This document shows, one piece after another, positions 1 through 8,799 of a DNA stretch of 64,000 nt (the stretch's first letter is position 1; each line of letters begins with the position of its first letter). The DNA is taken from NCBI RefSeq assembly GCF_038594945.1, contig NZ_JBCFYD010000001.1, positions 1,178,001 through 1,242,000 of the forward strand, in the 5' to 3' direction. The position numbers were made by a program, and so were the translations under genes. A model generated the notes under the pieces. That model was given only the letters and a program-made list of their open reading frames with translations, searched no databases and had not been told where the DNA came from. Origin of the DNA: Fodinibius sp. Rm-B-1B1-1 (GTDB lineage Bacteria; Bacteroidota; Rhodothermia; Balneolales; Balneolaceae).

Positions 1-1124
1 TTAATACGATGGCGGCACGGCTGCAGGAATTTGAGTCGAGTAACCTGGCGAAAATAAAGAGTGAAAAGCAGCGGATTGAAGCTGTTATCAACCAGATGAA
101 TGAGGCAGTGATTGGCTTGGATAATGAAGACAATATTTTGTTTGTAAATGCCAAAGCCGAAGAGCTCATAGGCATTGATCGAGAACTGTTGGTGGGTAAA
201 TATGTCCCGGACTTAGCTGTTAAAAATGATTTGATTCGAAAGATGCTCTCTGATTCGAACAATGAGGATAAGAACAAGGATCAGGCCAATTCTCCGGATT
301 TAATTAAGTTACCAACTGATGATCGGTTTGTGTATTACTCGAAGGAGGTTCAGCCGGTATTGTTGAATGAGCAATCTTCGAATCCCAAAAAGAAAATCGG
401 ATCTATTATTACCTTGAAAAATGTAACACATTTCCAGGAGATCAATGAGGCCAAAACCAACTTTATTGCAGTGGTTTCTCACGAGCTTAAAACGCCTATT
501 GCTTCCATTAATATGAGTTTGCGTTTGCTCGAGGATGAACGAGTGGGACCGTTAAATGATGAGCAATCGGAGCTGATCAGGAATATACGTCAGGATGCCG
601 AAAGGATGAAAACGACGACCGCTGAACTATTGAATTTATCTAAAATCGAAACGGGGAATATTCAGCTTAATACCCAGCCGGCCAAGCCAGTGGATCTGCT
701 GCAATATGCCTACGAGACAATGGTTATGCAGGCGAATCAGAAAAATATTGAGATTTCTACCGAATCTGATCAAGAATTGTCCCCGGTAAAGGTTGATTTG
801 CAGAAAACCGTTTGGGTGCTCGTTAATTTATTATCGAATGCTATTCGCTACACACCACAGGATGGAAAAATTATAATGCGGGGTGAGAATAAAATATCAT
901 CAGTACAATTTTCAGTCGTTGATATGGGAGAAGGCATTGCTGAGGAACATCTTGATAAAATATTTCAAAAGTATTTTCAGGTCTATGGTGATAGTGATGG
1001 CAGCGGATTGGGGCTGTCGATAGCCAAAGAATTTATTAACGCGCAGGGGGGAGAGATTGGCGTTGAAAGTGAAGTTGGCAAAGGAAGTACATTTTACTTC
1101 ACGTTACCTAAGGTGAAAGAATAG
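1..1124 (+). CDS. Membrane sensor histidine kinase (HAMP-PAS-HisKA-HATPase), 5' part outside window
   Basis: The reading frame is open to the window edge, and its first residues look like the end of a HAMP linker, so the ATG at 9 is probably internal and the membrane sensor part lies upstream. Counting from that ATG, a PAS domain covers about residues 24-146. The phosphoacceptor H-box (SHELKTP) has His158. A HATPase domain follows, with an N-box around LSNAIRY, a G1 box DMGEGI and a G2 box GSGLGLSIA. Membrane-bound kinases of this type autophosphorylate and pass phosphate to a response regulator. The next gene starts on the base after this stop codon and encodes an NtrC-type regulator, so the two form an evident two-component pair. 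The signal is unknown. Potassium uptake genes follow 1 kb downstream, which makes K+ or turgor a possible signal (inference). Confidence 0.9.
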   Translation, partial: NTMAARLQEFESSNLAKIKSEKQRIEAVINQMNEAVIGLDNEDNILFVNAKAEELIGIDRELLVGKYVPDLAVKNDLIRKMLSDSNNEDKNKDQANSPDLIKLPTDDRFVYYSKEVQPVLLNEQSSNPKKKIGSIITLKNVTHFQEINEAKTNFIAVVSHELKTPIASINMSLRLLEDERVGPLNDEQSELIRNIRQDAERMKTTTAELLNLSKIETGNIQLNTQPAKPVDLLQYAYETMVMQANQKNIEISTESDQELSPVKVDLQKTVWVLVNLLSNAIRYTPQDGKIIMRGENKISSVQFSVVDMGEGIAEEHLDKIFQKYFQVYGDSDGSGLGLSIAKEFINAQGGEIGVESEVGKGSTFYFTLPKVKE

Positions 1125-2471
1125 ATGAAGACAGGTATTATGAGAAGAAATAACGTTTTAGTGATTGATGATGAGGAACGATTTCGTAAGCTGTTGTCAC
1201 GCATCATTGGACTGGAGGGATTTGAGGTTTTACAGGCCAAAAATGCTCGAGAGGGATTCAATATTTTAGAGAATGAGACAGTAAGTGTGGTGGTTTGTGA
1301 TGTAAAACTGCCCGATGGGAATGGCCTTGATATATTGGAGCGAATCAAGAAAGAGTACCCATTAATTGAAGTGATCCTGATTACAGCCTTTGGTACGATC
1401 CAAGACGGGGTGAATGCGATGAAGCAGGGCGCCTTCGATTATATTACTAAGGGGGATAATGACGATCATATTCATGTGGTCGTAGAACGTGCAGCGGAGA
1501 AAGCCAACCTTAATGCCAAGCTACAGCATCTTGAGCAGCGGGTTGAAAGCAAATACAGTTTTGATAGCATAGTAGGGGAATCGGATGCCATCCAGAAGTC
1601 TATTAAAATGGCCAGAAAGGTGGCTAAATCTGACATGAGTGTCCTGCTGCAGGGCGAAACAGGTACGGGCAAAGAACTTTTTGCCCAGGCTATACACCAA
1701 GCAAGCAACCGAAAAGATGGACCGTTTGTGGCTTTGAACTGTAGTGCTTTTCCAAAGGATATGCTGGAGTCGGAGTTGTTTGGATTCAAAAAGGGAGCGT
1801 TTACCGGGGCAACAGAATCCAAAAAAGGGCTGATCGAGGAAGCCGATGGTGGGACGTTATTTTTAGATGAAATTGGGGAAATGGATGTGGGGTTGCAAGC
1901 AAAACTATTACGATTTTTAGAGCATAAAACGTTTACCAAACTGGGAGAAACGAAAGAGCGTGAGGTGGATCTGCGAGTGCTTGCAGCTTCAAATAAAGAT
2001 TTAAAGCAAGCGGCCGATGAGGGAGGATTTCGGGACGATCTGTATTACCGTCTGGCAGGATTTACGATAAAAATTCCACCGTTGAGAGACCGGGAAGGGG
2101 ATATTGCATTGCTGGCAAATTTTGTTCTGCAGCGATTACATTCCCGGGTACAACAGATTTCGGATGAGGCTATGCAGCGATTAAAATTCTATCCATGGCA
2201 CGGTAATGTACGGGAGTTGAAAAATGTGATTGAACGGGCGGCAATTTTGTCAGAGGGAGCAGTGATTACGCCTGATCTTTTACCTTCGGAGTTTCACGAG
2301 GAGGAAGGTTCATCAGGTTATATATCTTCAACGAGCTCGCTGCAAAAGGTCGAGCGTAATCATATACAGCGGGTATTAAAAAAGACGGAAGGAAATAAAA
2401 CCCAAGCTGCTAAAATTTTGGGCATCGGTACCAGCACACTCTATCGCAAAATAGAGGAATACAACTTATAG
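1125..2471 (+). CDS. Sigma-54-dependent response regulator (NtrC family)
   Basis: Three-domain NtrC-type activator of 448 aa. The receiver domain spans about residues 10-125, with the acidic pair D15/D16, phosphoacceptor D59 (VVCDVKLP) and a conserved Lys near 109. The AAA+ domain has Walker A GETGTGKE at 177-184, and the sigma-54 contact loop GAFTGA is intact at 224-229. A Fis-type helix-turn-helix closes the protein (NKTQAAKILGIGTSTLYRKI). An intact GAFTGA means it should activate RNA polymerase carrying RpoN. The ATG abuts the kinase stop, with an AAGGTG Shine-Dalgarno-like stretch about 10 bases upstream. A second ATG five codons in is possible. It is almost certainly the partner of the upstream kinase. 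Its targets are not evident: I found no convincing -24/-12 element in this window. Confidence 0.93.
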   Translation: MKTGIMRRNNVLVIDDEERFRKLLSRIIGLEGFEVLQAKNAREGFNILENETVSVVVCDVKLPDGNGLDILERIKKEYPLIEVILITAFGTIQDGVNAMKQGAFDYITKGDNDDHIHVVVERAAEKANLNAKLQHLEQRVESKYSFDSIVGESDAIQKSIKMARKVAKSDMSVLLQGETGTGKELFAQAIHQASNRKDGPFVALNCSAFPKDMLESELFGFKKGAFTGATESKKGLIEEADGGTLFLDEIGEMDVGLQAKLLRFLEHKTFTKLGETKEREVDLRVLAASNKDLKQAADEGGFRDDLYYRLAGFTIKIPPLRDREGDIALLANFVLQRLHSRVQQISDEAMQRLKFYPWHGNVRELKNVIERAAILSEGAVITPDLLPSEFHEEEGSSGYISSTSSLQKVERNHIQRVLKKTEGNKTQAAKILGIGTSTLYRKIEEYNL

Positions 2472-2492
2472 AATTCGTTATCCCAAACTGGG

Positions 2493-2512
2493 AATGGTAT
2501 CTACCATTTTGA
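2493..2512 (+). terminator. Weak terminator-like hairpin after the two-component genes
   Basis: AATGGTA and TACCATT form a perfect 7-base inverted repeat with only two bases between the arms, followed by a short T run. It lies 22 bases after the regulator stop codon. The stem is short and AT-rich, so this is a tentative call. Confidence 0.3.
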
Positions 2513-2673
2513 AATACCTTTTTGATCAATTTTATCTTTATGCATCAAGATATGCTCACTTTTGATGAATAAGGGTGGTTTTTTGTAAATATTGATCTCC
2601 TCGCTGTTAGATGGCATAGAATTTTCAGTATAAAAGAAACTGAAAACCAATCTCACGCTGTGAGGGTGACATA

Positions 2674-2925
2674 ATGAAAAAAGATATAGGAACATACAGA
2701 GGTACAAGACTTTATGAGGCTGATCAGGTTAATGCCGCTGAAGGGCAGGCACTGAATGTTAAAATTGTCGGGGAAGGGGTGCATCCTGATCAACAAAATA
2801 TGAAAGTTGATTTTGTTGCGGAGGCAAGTAGCCGGGATGAAGGGGTACATCAGATCAAGAAAAAAATTGACCGGTACCTTGATGAGCATGACATACAAAA
2901 GTTTAATCGGCCGTATAATAGTTAA
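2674..2925 (+). CDS. Small hypothetical protein, 83 aa
   Basis: I do not recognise this family. The ATG is preceded by a GAGGGTG Shine-Dalgarno-like stretch at good spacing, and the next gene follows 14 bases after the stop, both of which support real coding. The product has no signal peptide or membrane segment and should be cytoplasmic. Its middle (about residues 25-55) is beta-rich by composition, and a Lys/Asp-rich stretch near residues 60-75 (HQIKKKIDRYLDEHD) looks helical. It probably forms a two-gene unit with the coiled-coil protein downstream. The complementary-strand frames over this stretch lack family features and were rejected. Confidence 0.6.
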   Translation: MKKDIGTYRGTRLYEADQVNAAEGQALNVKIVGEGVHPDQQNMKVDFVAEASSRDEGVHQIKKKIDRYLDEHDIQKFNRPYNS

Positions 2926-2939
2926 TATCCAAAGTATCT

Positions 2940-3356
2940 ATGATGGATGATTTGCAATATAAAGAGCATAAGCTGGCCCAAAAGGCGCAGCGAATTGTTG
3001 ATTTAAAGCATGAGCTGCAACAATTTAAGGAGAAGAAGGAAAATCATCTTGCGCAAAAACCAACGTGCGATGAAAATAGTCTTTCCTATCGGCAGTCGAT
3101 CTCCTTCGGGGAGAAAGTGGATGAATTTGAGGAGCAGCTGCAGCAGATCAACGTGCAAATTATGAGGCTTGAAAGACAGCTGTCTGCCTTGGAGCATCAA
3201 GCAGGAAAGTTAATACCAGTAACTGGTATTAAGATTAGGGTTCATGCCTATTCTGATGAGGGAAATCCTACCCGTACATTTTGTATTGAACAAAAACAAA
3301 ATGGTTCTCAAAGTGATATCAATTCTATTACTATCGAGCAGTTTCAAGAGATATAA
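2940..3356 (+). CDS. Coiled-coil hypothetical protein, 138 aa
   Basis: Residues 1-95 are rich in Glu, Gln, Lys and Leu with heptad-like spacing, broken near residues 40-55, so two antiparallel coiled-coil helices are likely. Residues 96-138 (about GIKIRVHAYSDEG onward) look like a small beta-rich tail. There is no signal peptide or membrane segment. I cannot name a family. It follows the 83-aa protein by 14 bases and is probably co-transcribed with it. The potassium channel gene begins 65 bases later, after a gap that may hold its own promoter. Confidence 0.6.
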   Translation: MMDDLQYKEHKLAQKAQRIVDLKHELQQFKEKKENHLAQKPTCDENSLSYRQSISFGEKVDEFEEQLQQINVQIMRLERQLSALEHQAGKLIPVTGIKIRVHAYSDEGNPTRTFCIEQKQNGSQSDINSITIEQFQEI

Positions 3357-3381
3357 ATCCCGTCTTGCCAAGTGTTATTAA

Positions 3382-3401
3382 ATTCTGTGGTATTTCAGAA
3401 T
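3382..3401. promoter_or_regulatory. Short inverted repeat before the TrkH/KtrB gene
   Basis: ATTCTG and CAGAAT form a perfect 6-base inverted repeat with 8 bases between arms, 21 bases before the TrkH/KtrB start. A TATCTTCG motif at 3408-3415 differs by one base from the Bacteroidetes -7 consensus TAnnTTTG, so the repeat would fall inside the promoter. A repeat this short can arise by chance. Confidence 0.25.
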
Positions 3402-3421
3402 AATTTCTATCTTCGCTCTCT

Positions 3422-5272
3422 ATGAAATTACCGTATCACTGGAAACAGAAATGGCTGAAAGTCCTGCGACGTTGGCGTGATTTTAAGAAAAAAGCTAACC
3501 TCTTTTTCCACTATGTGCAGGACGATATTTATGAAATTGATAAAGTTGCCCATCCATATGTGCGTGCGTTTTCGGCCCTGCTCGTTATGTTGGTCGTTAC
3601 CAGCCTGCTTATCCCACTCGGGTTTGAGCTTACGCCAGAGCTAAAACAGCTAAATCAAAAAGTAGAAGGTTGGTTGCTCTTTGGCTTTGTGCTGAGCTTT
3701 TTTGTACGGTTAGTTCTTACCAGTGATCGGGGGGCCTATTTGCGGAAGAGGTGGTTCGAAGGGGTGCTTACTGGCTTTTCTACGCTAATTTTGATTGACA
3801 TCGTTGCTGGGTATAGCATTGTGGAAGGGTTGTTTTTTACGGCTGATAACCCGGAGGCATTCTTCCTGCAGTTTTTGAAAGGGTATCTTCTGCTTATTGT
3901 GATCATCAAATTTGTACAGTATCTGCCAGAACTGTTGGAGGATCAGAAAAATACGGCGCGATTTCTGGTGTATAGCTTTCTTTCCATTATTGGCGCAGGT
4001 ACGCTATTACTGATGTTGCCCGGTGCCACCCAGGATGGTCAAGGGCTGGCTTTTATTGATGCCTTGTTTACCTCTACGAGTGCGGTTTGTGTAACGGGAC
4101 TTATCGTTGTGGATACGGCCACGCACTTTACGCTATTTGGTGAAATCGTGATTATGACGCTTATCCAGCTTGGAGGTATCGGAATTATCACCTTTGCTAC
4201 CTTTCTATTTTTGTTTATTAGCGGGGGACTTGGGGTCGGGCAGATGAATACCATCAAAGATATGGTAGCCGAAAAGAACACTAATCTTGTTACGGCTACC
4301 CTTAAAAAGGTAGTAGGATTCACCTTTCTGGTCGAAGGCATAGCTGTGATAGCATATTATGTCAGCTGGGATATGGAATTTTCATCTCAGGGACAGCGTG
4401 TGCTGTTTTCGGTATTTCATGCTATATCGGCTTTTTGTAATGCCGGTTTTTCGCTCTTTACCAATAGTCTGGCTGATGCGCACAATGCTACAAACTGGCC
4501 CATCAATATTACAACAATGATTTTAATTGTATTAGGCGGACTCGGATTTACGGTGATCTGGGAGATTATACAGCGGAAGTCCGAGCGTAAAATATGGCGT
4601 CGTCGTCTTTCTGTCCACACCCGCTTGGTGTTGGTAACTACCGCCATTTTAATTGTGGTTGGTACAGCAGTAGTGATGATATTAGAATGGGATAATACGC
4701 TGGCTGGCCATTCAACGGTTGACAAATTCCTGTTATCGCTTTTTCAAAGTATTACTACCCGAACGGCTGGATTTAATACGGTTGATACTGGTGCTATGGG
4801 TATTCCTGTAATTCTTGGCATGTTAATTCTTATGTTGATTGGTGGATCCCCGGCATCTACGGCGGGTGGAATAAAAACGACAACTTTTGCTGTGCTGGTC
4901 CGCTCTATGACGATGACCATCCGGGGAAATAATCGTATGGAAATGTTCAATCGGACGATCCCAAATACTATTATTTTTCGTTCAGTGACGGTCATTTTAT
5001 TGGCCGTTTCTTGCATCAGCGTTAGTACCATATTGCTTGCCATTGTCGAAAACCATGCCTTTATGGATTTGTTATTTGAGGAAGTTTCGGCTTTTGCTAC
5101 CGTTGGGTTATCTCGCGGTATTACCGGCGATCTAACCACATGGGGTAAATCGATTATTATTTTGTCTATGTTTCTTGGGCGGGTGGGTATACTTACGTTT
5201 ATGGTGGCGTTTGCAAGTCGAGCTGACAACCGGAAATATCGTTATCCCAAAGAAAGTATTATGGTGTCGTAA
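3422..5272 (+). CDS. TrkH/KtrB family potassium channel subunit
   Basis: 616-aa integral membrane protein with the four pore repeats of the Trk/Ktr/HKT superfamily. The filter segments are recognisable: TSTSAVCVTG at about 217-226, CNAGF near 339-343, TRTAGF near 446-451, and ATVGLS near 559-564. These form the K+ selectivity filter, so the protein should be the K+-translocating subunit in the inner membrane. The N-terminus carries a basic, probably cytoplasmic stretch of about 35 residues and extra membrane helices before the first pore repeat, making it longer than a minimal KtrB. The gene for the regulatory RCK subunit follows after 24 bases, giving a complete transporter. The upstream two-component pair may regulate it (inference). 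TrkH and KtrB are not separated with certainty here. Confidence 0.93.
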   Translation: MKLPYHWKQKWLKVLRRWRDFKKKANLFFHYVQDDIYEIDKVAHPYVRAFSALLVMLVVTSLLIPLGFELTPELKQLNQKVEGWLLFGFVLSFFVRLVLTSDRGAYLRKRWFEGVLTGFSTLILIDIVAGYSIVEGLFFTADNPEAFFLQFLKGYLLLIVIIKFVQYLPELLEDQKNTARFLVYSFLSIIGAGTLLLMLPGATQDGQGLAFIDALFTSTSAVCVTGLIVVDTATHFTLFGEIVIMTLIQLGGIGIITFATFLFLFISGGLGVGQMNTIKDMVAEKNTNLVTATLKKVVGFTFLVEGIAVIAYYVSWDMEFSSQGQRVLFSVFHAISAFCNAGFSLFTNSLADAHNATNWPINITTMILIVLGGLGFTVIWEIIQRKSERKIWRRRLSVHTRLVLVTTAILIVVGTAVVMILEWDNTLAGHSTVDKFLLSLFQSITTRTAGFNTVDTGAMGIPVILGMLILMLIGGSPASTAGGIKTTTFAVLVRSMTMTIRGNNRMEMFNRTIPNTIIFRSVTVILLAVSCISVSTILLAIVENHAFMDLLFEEVSAFATVGLSRGITGDLTTWGKSIIILSMFLGRVGILTFMVAFASRADNRKYRYPKESIMVS

Positions 5273-5296
5273 GGTTAATTATTAATCAATTATTTT

Positions 5297-5998
5297 ATGA
5301 AACGACGTACGGAATTACAGTTTGCTATTATTGGAATTGGTGCTTTTGGCAATGCTTTGGCAAAAAAGCTATCCGAGGAGGGAGCCTATGTAATTGCCAT
5401 AGATAATAATATGGAGCACATCGAGCAGGTTAAGGATTATGTTTCTGATGCAATCTGTTTTGACGGGACTGATGCGGAACTGCTCGAAGAGCACGGTATA
5501 ACAAATGTGGATGTGGCCGTTATTGCAATTGGTGAAACATTTGAGCCTGTTGTTCTAACAGCGATGCACCTGCTTAATGCCGGTGTTAAGGAAGTTTATG
5601 GTCGTGCGGGTTCATATACTCAGGAACAGATCTTAAAACAAATCGGTATTACGGATGTCATTCATCCCGAGCGACAAGTTGCCGAGCGCATGGGTGTTTC
5701 TTTAGTGCGACGCGGTATGTCGGATGTGTTTGATCTTGGGGAAGGGTTAGCCATGTTTGAAGTGGAAGCCCCGGATTCTATGGCGGGATATACACTTGAA
5801 GACCTTAAAATAAGAAAGAGATATCAGCTGAATTTAATTACTATAAAACGTTTGAGCGAATCAGGTAAAAAGATTGGTTTGCCCGAACAGTATGAGCCGC
5901 TTGGTATTCTTAAAGGAAGTACGGAGATTAAAAAAGGGGATCGGCTTTTGTTGGTTGGCAGCAAAGAAGATGTCGATAAAATGCTGGATACCAATTAG
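5297..5998 (+). CDS. TrkA/KtrA family RCK regulatory subunit of K+ transporter
   Basis: 233-aa cytoplasmic protein with one TrkA-N Rossmann fold and one TrkA-C domain, the size of a KtrA-type single-RCK subunit rather than the duplicated E. coli TrkA. The nucleotide-binding motif is GIGAFGNA at 13-20, with an acidic residue at the end of the second strand (D36). RCK rings bind nucleotides and gate the membrane subunit, which is encoded directly upstream. Its stop codon overlaps the stop of the convergent permease gene: the same four bases TTAG at 5995-5998 end both genes. Confidence 0.92.
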   Translation: MKRRTELQFAIIGIGAFGNALAKKLSEEGAYVIAIDNNMEHIEQVKDYVSDAICFDGTDAELLEEHGITNVDVAVIAIGETFEPVVLTAMHLLNAGVKEVYGRAGSYTQEQILKQIGITDVIHPERQVAERMGVSLVRRGMSDVFDLGEGLAMFEVEAPDSMAGYTLEDLKIRKRYQLNLITIKRLSESGKKIGLPEQYEPLGILKGSTEIKKGDRLLLVGSKEDVDKMLDTN

Positions 5999-8232
5999 CG
6001 AGAAAGTCGTTCAATAATGCCCTCAGTCACCGTTCGCGGTTTATATTCGCGTCCACGGGTAATAATGACATTCGCATTGGATTTTTCGCCAATCGCTTCA
6101 GGGATAGATCCGAAGAGCGCCTGACGTACTGCTGTGCTCCGCGTAGCACCGATAATCACTGTGTCAAAGTTTTCAATGTTTTGCATGAGGGCTTCTCGTA
6201 TATCATCGGCTATAACAACTTCTGGGGTGAACATTTCGGGATCAATGCCTACTTGATGCGCCACAGATGTAATCAGTCCTTTCCCTTCTTGTTCAGGATC
6301 AATGTTGGAGTCATTCTCTACTGGTTTCTGTACGGTAAGCAGTGTGAGTTGTGCATTCTCCGTATTTTTCTTGAGTTCTTGTCCCCGTTTAACAGCCAGG
6401 ACTGTGTTAGGACCAGTCCCTACAAGCACGACAATATTTTTGATCGGTTTGTTACCCGCTTTAACCAGGGAAATTTCGCATTCTGCATTATTGACAATGT
6501 TATCAATATTAGAGCCCAGGATATGCTGGTAGGGTTTTCGTTTGCCGCTCCACCCCAATACAAGATGTTGGGCACGTTCTTCTTTAAGGATATTCAGGAC
6601 CGAAGAGCTCACGCTATGCGAAACAAGGGCGCGGGTACGAAGTCCAAGTCCGGCATTTTGAGCCGTTTCGCGGGCATTGTCAAGAAGCTGCTGCTGTCGT
6701 TTTATTCGTTCATCTTCAAACTGGATGCCCTGTTCAAGGGATGTCTGCTGGGGTACTTCCAGAACACTGACGGCTACAATTTCAGCATCGCCAAAGTCGG
6801 CGCCGATCATTCCCCCCACTTTAATCAGGTATTGCTCGGTTTTCGGATTAGCAATGGGTATAACAATGCGATATCGTTCATTAGGAGTCGGGGCTTTATC
6901 GCGAGCCGCAATAGCATCACCCACCAGGCTGGATTTTTCGGCGTGTTTGATAGCATAGAACAGGTACCATCCAACACCTACTAAAATAATTCCTGTCCCT
7001 ATAACCATCACCATGGGACGCATTTGAGTGACAATAACCAAGCATGAAACAGCACCAATGATGGGAATAATGGGATACGCCCAGTTGGGAATTCTGAAAT
7101 CGGGATTATAATCGTCCGGATTGGCACGACGCATCACAATAACAGCAACGTGTACGAGCATATAGGTAATGAGGAAAGAGAAACTGGCTACATCAGCGAG
7201 CGTTTCTAATCCCACCCCAAAAGCGATGAGTCCCAAAATAACGGCGCCCGTGATTAAGATTGCTCGGAAGGGCGTACGGTAATCTGAGTGAATTTTGTTG
7301 AGCCAGCTGGATAAAATTTTATCACGTCCCATTGCAAAATTAACGCGGGCTGCCGATAAAATAGAAGCATTGGCACTGGAAACCGTTGCAAGTACGGCAC
7401 CAATCACCATCATCAAAGCGCCAATACTGCCCAGGTATTCACTGGCCACATCGGCCACGGGAATGTAGGATTCAGCCAGTTCACTTACGGGAAGCACGCC
7501 CGTAGATACGAGCATAACCAGTACATAAAAGAGTGTGGGGGTTAGTACCGATGCAATCATCGAAAGTGGCAGGTTGCGACCTGGATTTTTGATCTCTTCA
7601 GCGCTGGTAGCGATGACCTCAAATCCCACAAAACTTACATATACCGTAGCAGCAGTAGCAGCTACGGCCCCCCATCCACCGGGATTAAACGGACGGAACA
7701 CGTCCCAGTCGATATTAAAGACGCCAAATGAAAGGAAGACAAGAATGCATCCTATTAACAAAATGACAATAATATTTTGGAAAGCCCCGACTTCCTTAAC
7801 TCCACGATAGTTTATTCCAATGAGGGCGGCGGCCATGACAAGAGCAGATCCCGCAACCGGAATATTGCCATAAAAGAAGGTCAGGTACTGGCCAAAGCCA
7901 AGCATGTAGAAAGCTGTAGCAAACATGAGCCCGCCCCACATGCTCCACCCTACGATGGAGCCGAAAAATCCCCCCATGGCTCGGTTCACGTAGTAATAAC
8001 TTCCGCCTGCTTTAGGCATGCCCGTGGCTAACTCCGACAACGAAAGGGCCGTAAGGAGCGAGACAAATCCCCCAATAAGGAACGAGATCATTCCGGCAGG
8101 ACCTGCATTTTCGGCCACAATTCCGGGCAATACAAAAATACCAGCGCCAATCATGGTGCCAACACCAATGGTGTACGCTTCTAAAAATCCAAGATCGCGC
8201 GCTAATTCTTGGTCTGCCGAAGAATCTGCCAT
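5995..8232 (-). CDS. APC-superfamily amino-acid permease with C-terminal UspA domains
   Basis: 745 aa. Residues about 12-440 form a 12-helix APC transporter; the substrate-binding TM1 motif is GTMIGAGIFVLPG near residues 25-37. The C-terminal 300 residues are cytoplasmic and resemble two universal stress protein (UspA) units, beginning near YRIVIPIANP and KNIVVLVGTG. The second repeat ends with a VIIGATRST-type stretch like the UspA nucleotide loop. APC permeases of this class exchange or import amino acids, and the Usp domains are probably ATP-binding or regulatory. It is convergent with the KtrA gene and divergent from the RraB-like gene across a 175-base region with mirrored promoter-like motifs. 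The substrate cannot be deduced from sequence alone. Confidence 0.9.
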   Translation of the reverse strand: MADSSADQELARDLGFLEAYTIGVGTMIGAGIFVLPGIVAENAGPAGMISFLIGGFVSLLTALSLSELATGMPKAGGSYYYVNRAMGGFFGSIVGWSMWGGLMFATAFYMLGFGQYLTFFYGNIPVAGSALVMAAALIGINYRGVKEVGAFQNIIVILLIGCILVFLSFGVFNIDWDVFRPFNPGGWGAVAATAATVYVSFVGFEVIATSAEEIKNPGRNLPLSMIASVLTPTLFYVLVMLVSTGVLPVSELAESYIPVADVASEYLGSIGALMMVIGAVLATVSSANASILSAARVNFAMGRDKILSSWLNKIHSDYRTPFRAILITGAVILGLIAFGVGLETLADVASFSFLITYMLVHVAVIVMRRANPDDYNPDFRIPNWAYPIIPIIGAVSCLVIVTQMRPMVMVIGTGIILVGVGWYLFYAIKHAEKSSLVGDAIAARDKAPTPNERYRIVIPIANPKTEQYLIKVGGMIGADFGDAEIVAVSVLEVPQQTSLEQGIQFEDERIKRQQQLLDNARETAQNAGLGLRTRALVSHSVSSSVLNILKEERAQHLVLGWSGKRKPYQHILGSNIDNIVNNAECEISLVKAGNKPIKNIVVLVGTGPNTVLAVKRGQELKKNTENAQLTLLTVQKPVENDSNIDPEQEGKGLITSVAHQVGIDPEMFTPEVVIADDIREALMQNIENFDTVIIGATRSTAVRQALFGSIPEAIGEKSNANVIITRGREYKPRTVTEGIIERLSR

Positions 8233-8268
8233 AACCTAAAAGCACTTAATTTCTGTTTAAAAGACGGA

Positions 8269-8357
8269 GAAAGGTACAAATTTCTGGGTTCTTCACAATA
8301 TAGGTTATTAGGGTTTATTTTCGGATTTAATGAAAAGCTTCAGTTTCCGTACCTTTC
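8269..8357. promoter_or_regulatory. Mirrored GTACCTTTC motifs, candidate divergent promoters
   Basis: GAAAGGTAC at 8269-8277 and GTACCTTTC at 8349-8357 are exact reverse complements. Each reads as TACCTTTC towards the gene it faces, 37 bases before the permease start and 51 bases before the RraB-like start. TACCTTTC differs by one base from the TAnnTTTG -7 element. They may be paired -10/-7 boxes or binding sites for one regulator. Confidence 0.3.
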
Positions 8358-8407
8358 GTGATGGAATTAAAAAAAACATCGAGCATTAAAAATTAATTTC
8401 ATTAACG

Positions 8408-8746
8408 ATGGCACGAAAAACAGTAGAACAGATGGCAGTTAATAACATTGAGACGCCGGATGGCGATCCGGAGGTAGAACAATCAATGGAGTTCTTCTTG
8501 TATTTCCCAACAGAGTGGGACGCCTACGTAACTAAGTCATGCCTGATGAATTTACAGTTTGACGCCTCTGTACATTATTCCGAGTCATCTGATAATTGGT
8601 TGTGTTTAGCAAAAAAAGAGATCAAGCCTACCAAGGATAGGTTTTTGGAGCTTAAAAACTTTTTTGAACGGTTGGCACGGGCTAAAAATGGCAATTACGA
8701 TGGTTGGGGTACGACGGTTGTAGAAGATGAAGCCGACGTTGCATAA
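8408..8746 (+). CDS. RraB-like (regulator of RNase E activity B) domain protein
   Basis: 112-aa soluble protein. Its core (FFLYFPTEWDAYVTKSC near residues 29-45, then a helix, ending in NYDGWGTTVVED near residues 96-107) fits the RraB domain, which in E. coli binds RNase E and modulates mRNA decay. The YDGWGT ending is the most typical feature. The family also includes uncharacterised non-proteobacterial members, so an RNase E role here is inference. It stands alone behind its own candidate promoter, and the M48 protease gene follows after 53 bases. Confidence 0.7.
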   Translation: MARKTVEQMAVNNIETPDGDPEVEQSMEFFLYFPTEWDAYVTKSCLMNLQFDASVHYSESSDNWLCLAKKEIKPTKDRFLELKNFFERLARAKNGNYDGWGTTVVEDEADVA

Positions 8747-8799
8747 TAGAATCACATAAGAAGAGTTAGACCTTAAAAGTTTAGATCCGCAATAAATAG

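Noticed and set aside
6181-6984. Long plus-strand frame, 267 aa
   Set aside because: It lies wholly within the UspA part of the permease gene, on the opposite strand, with no family features.
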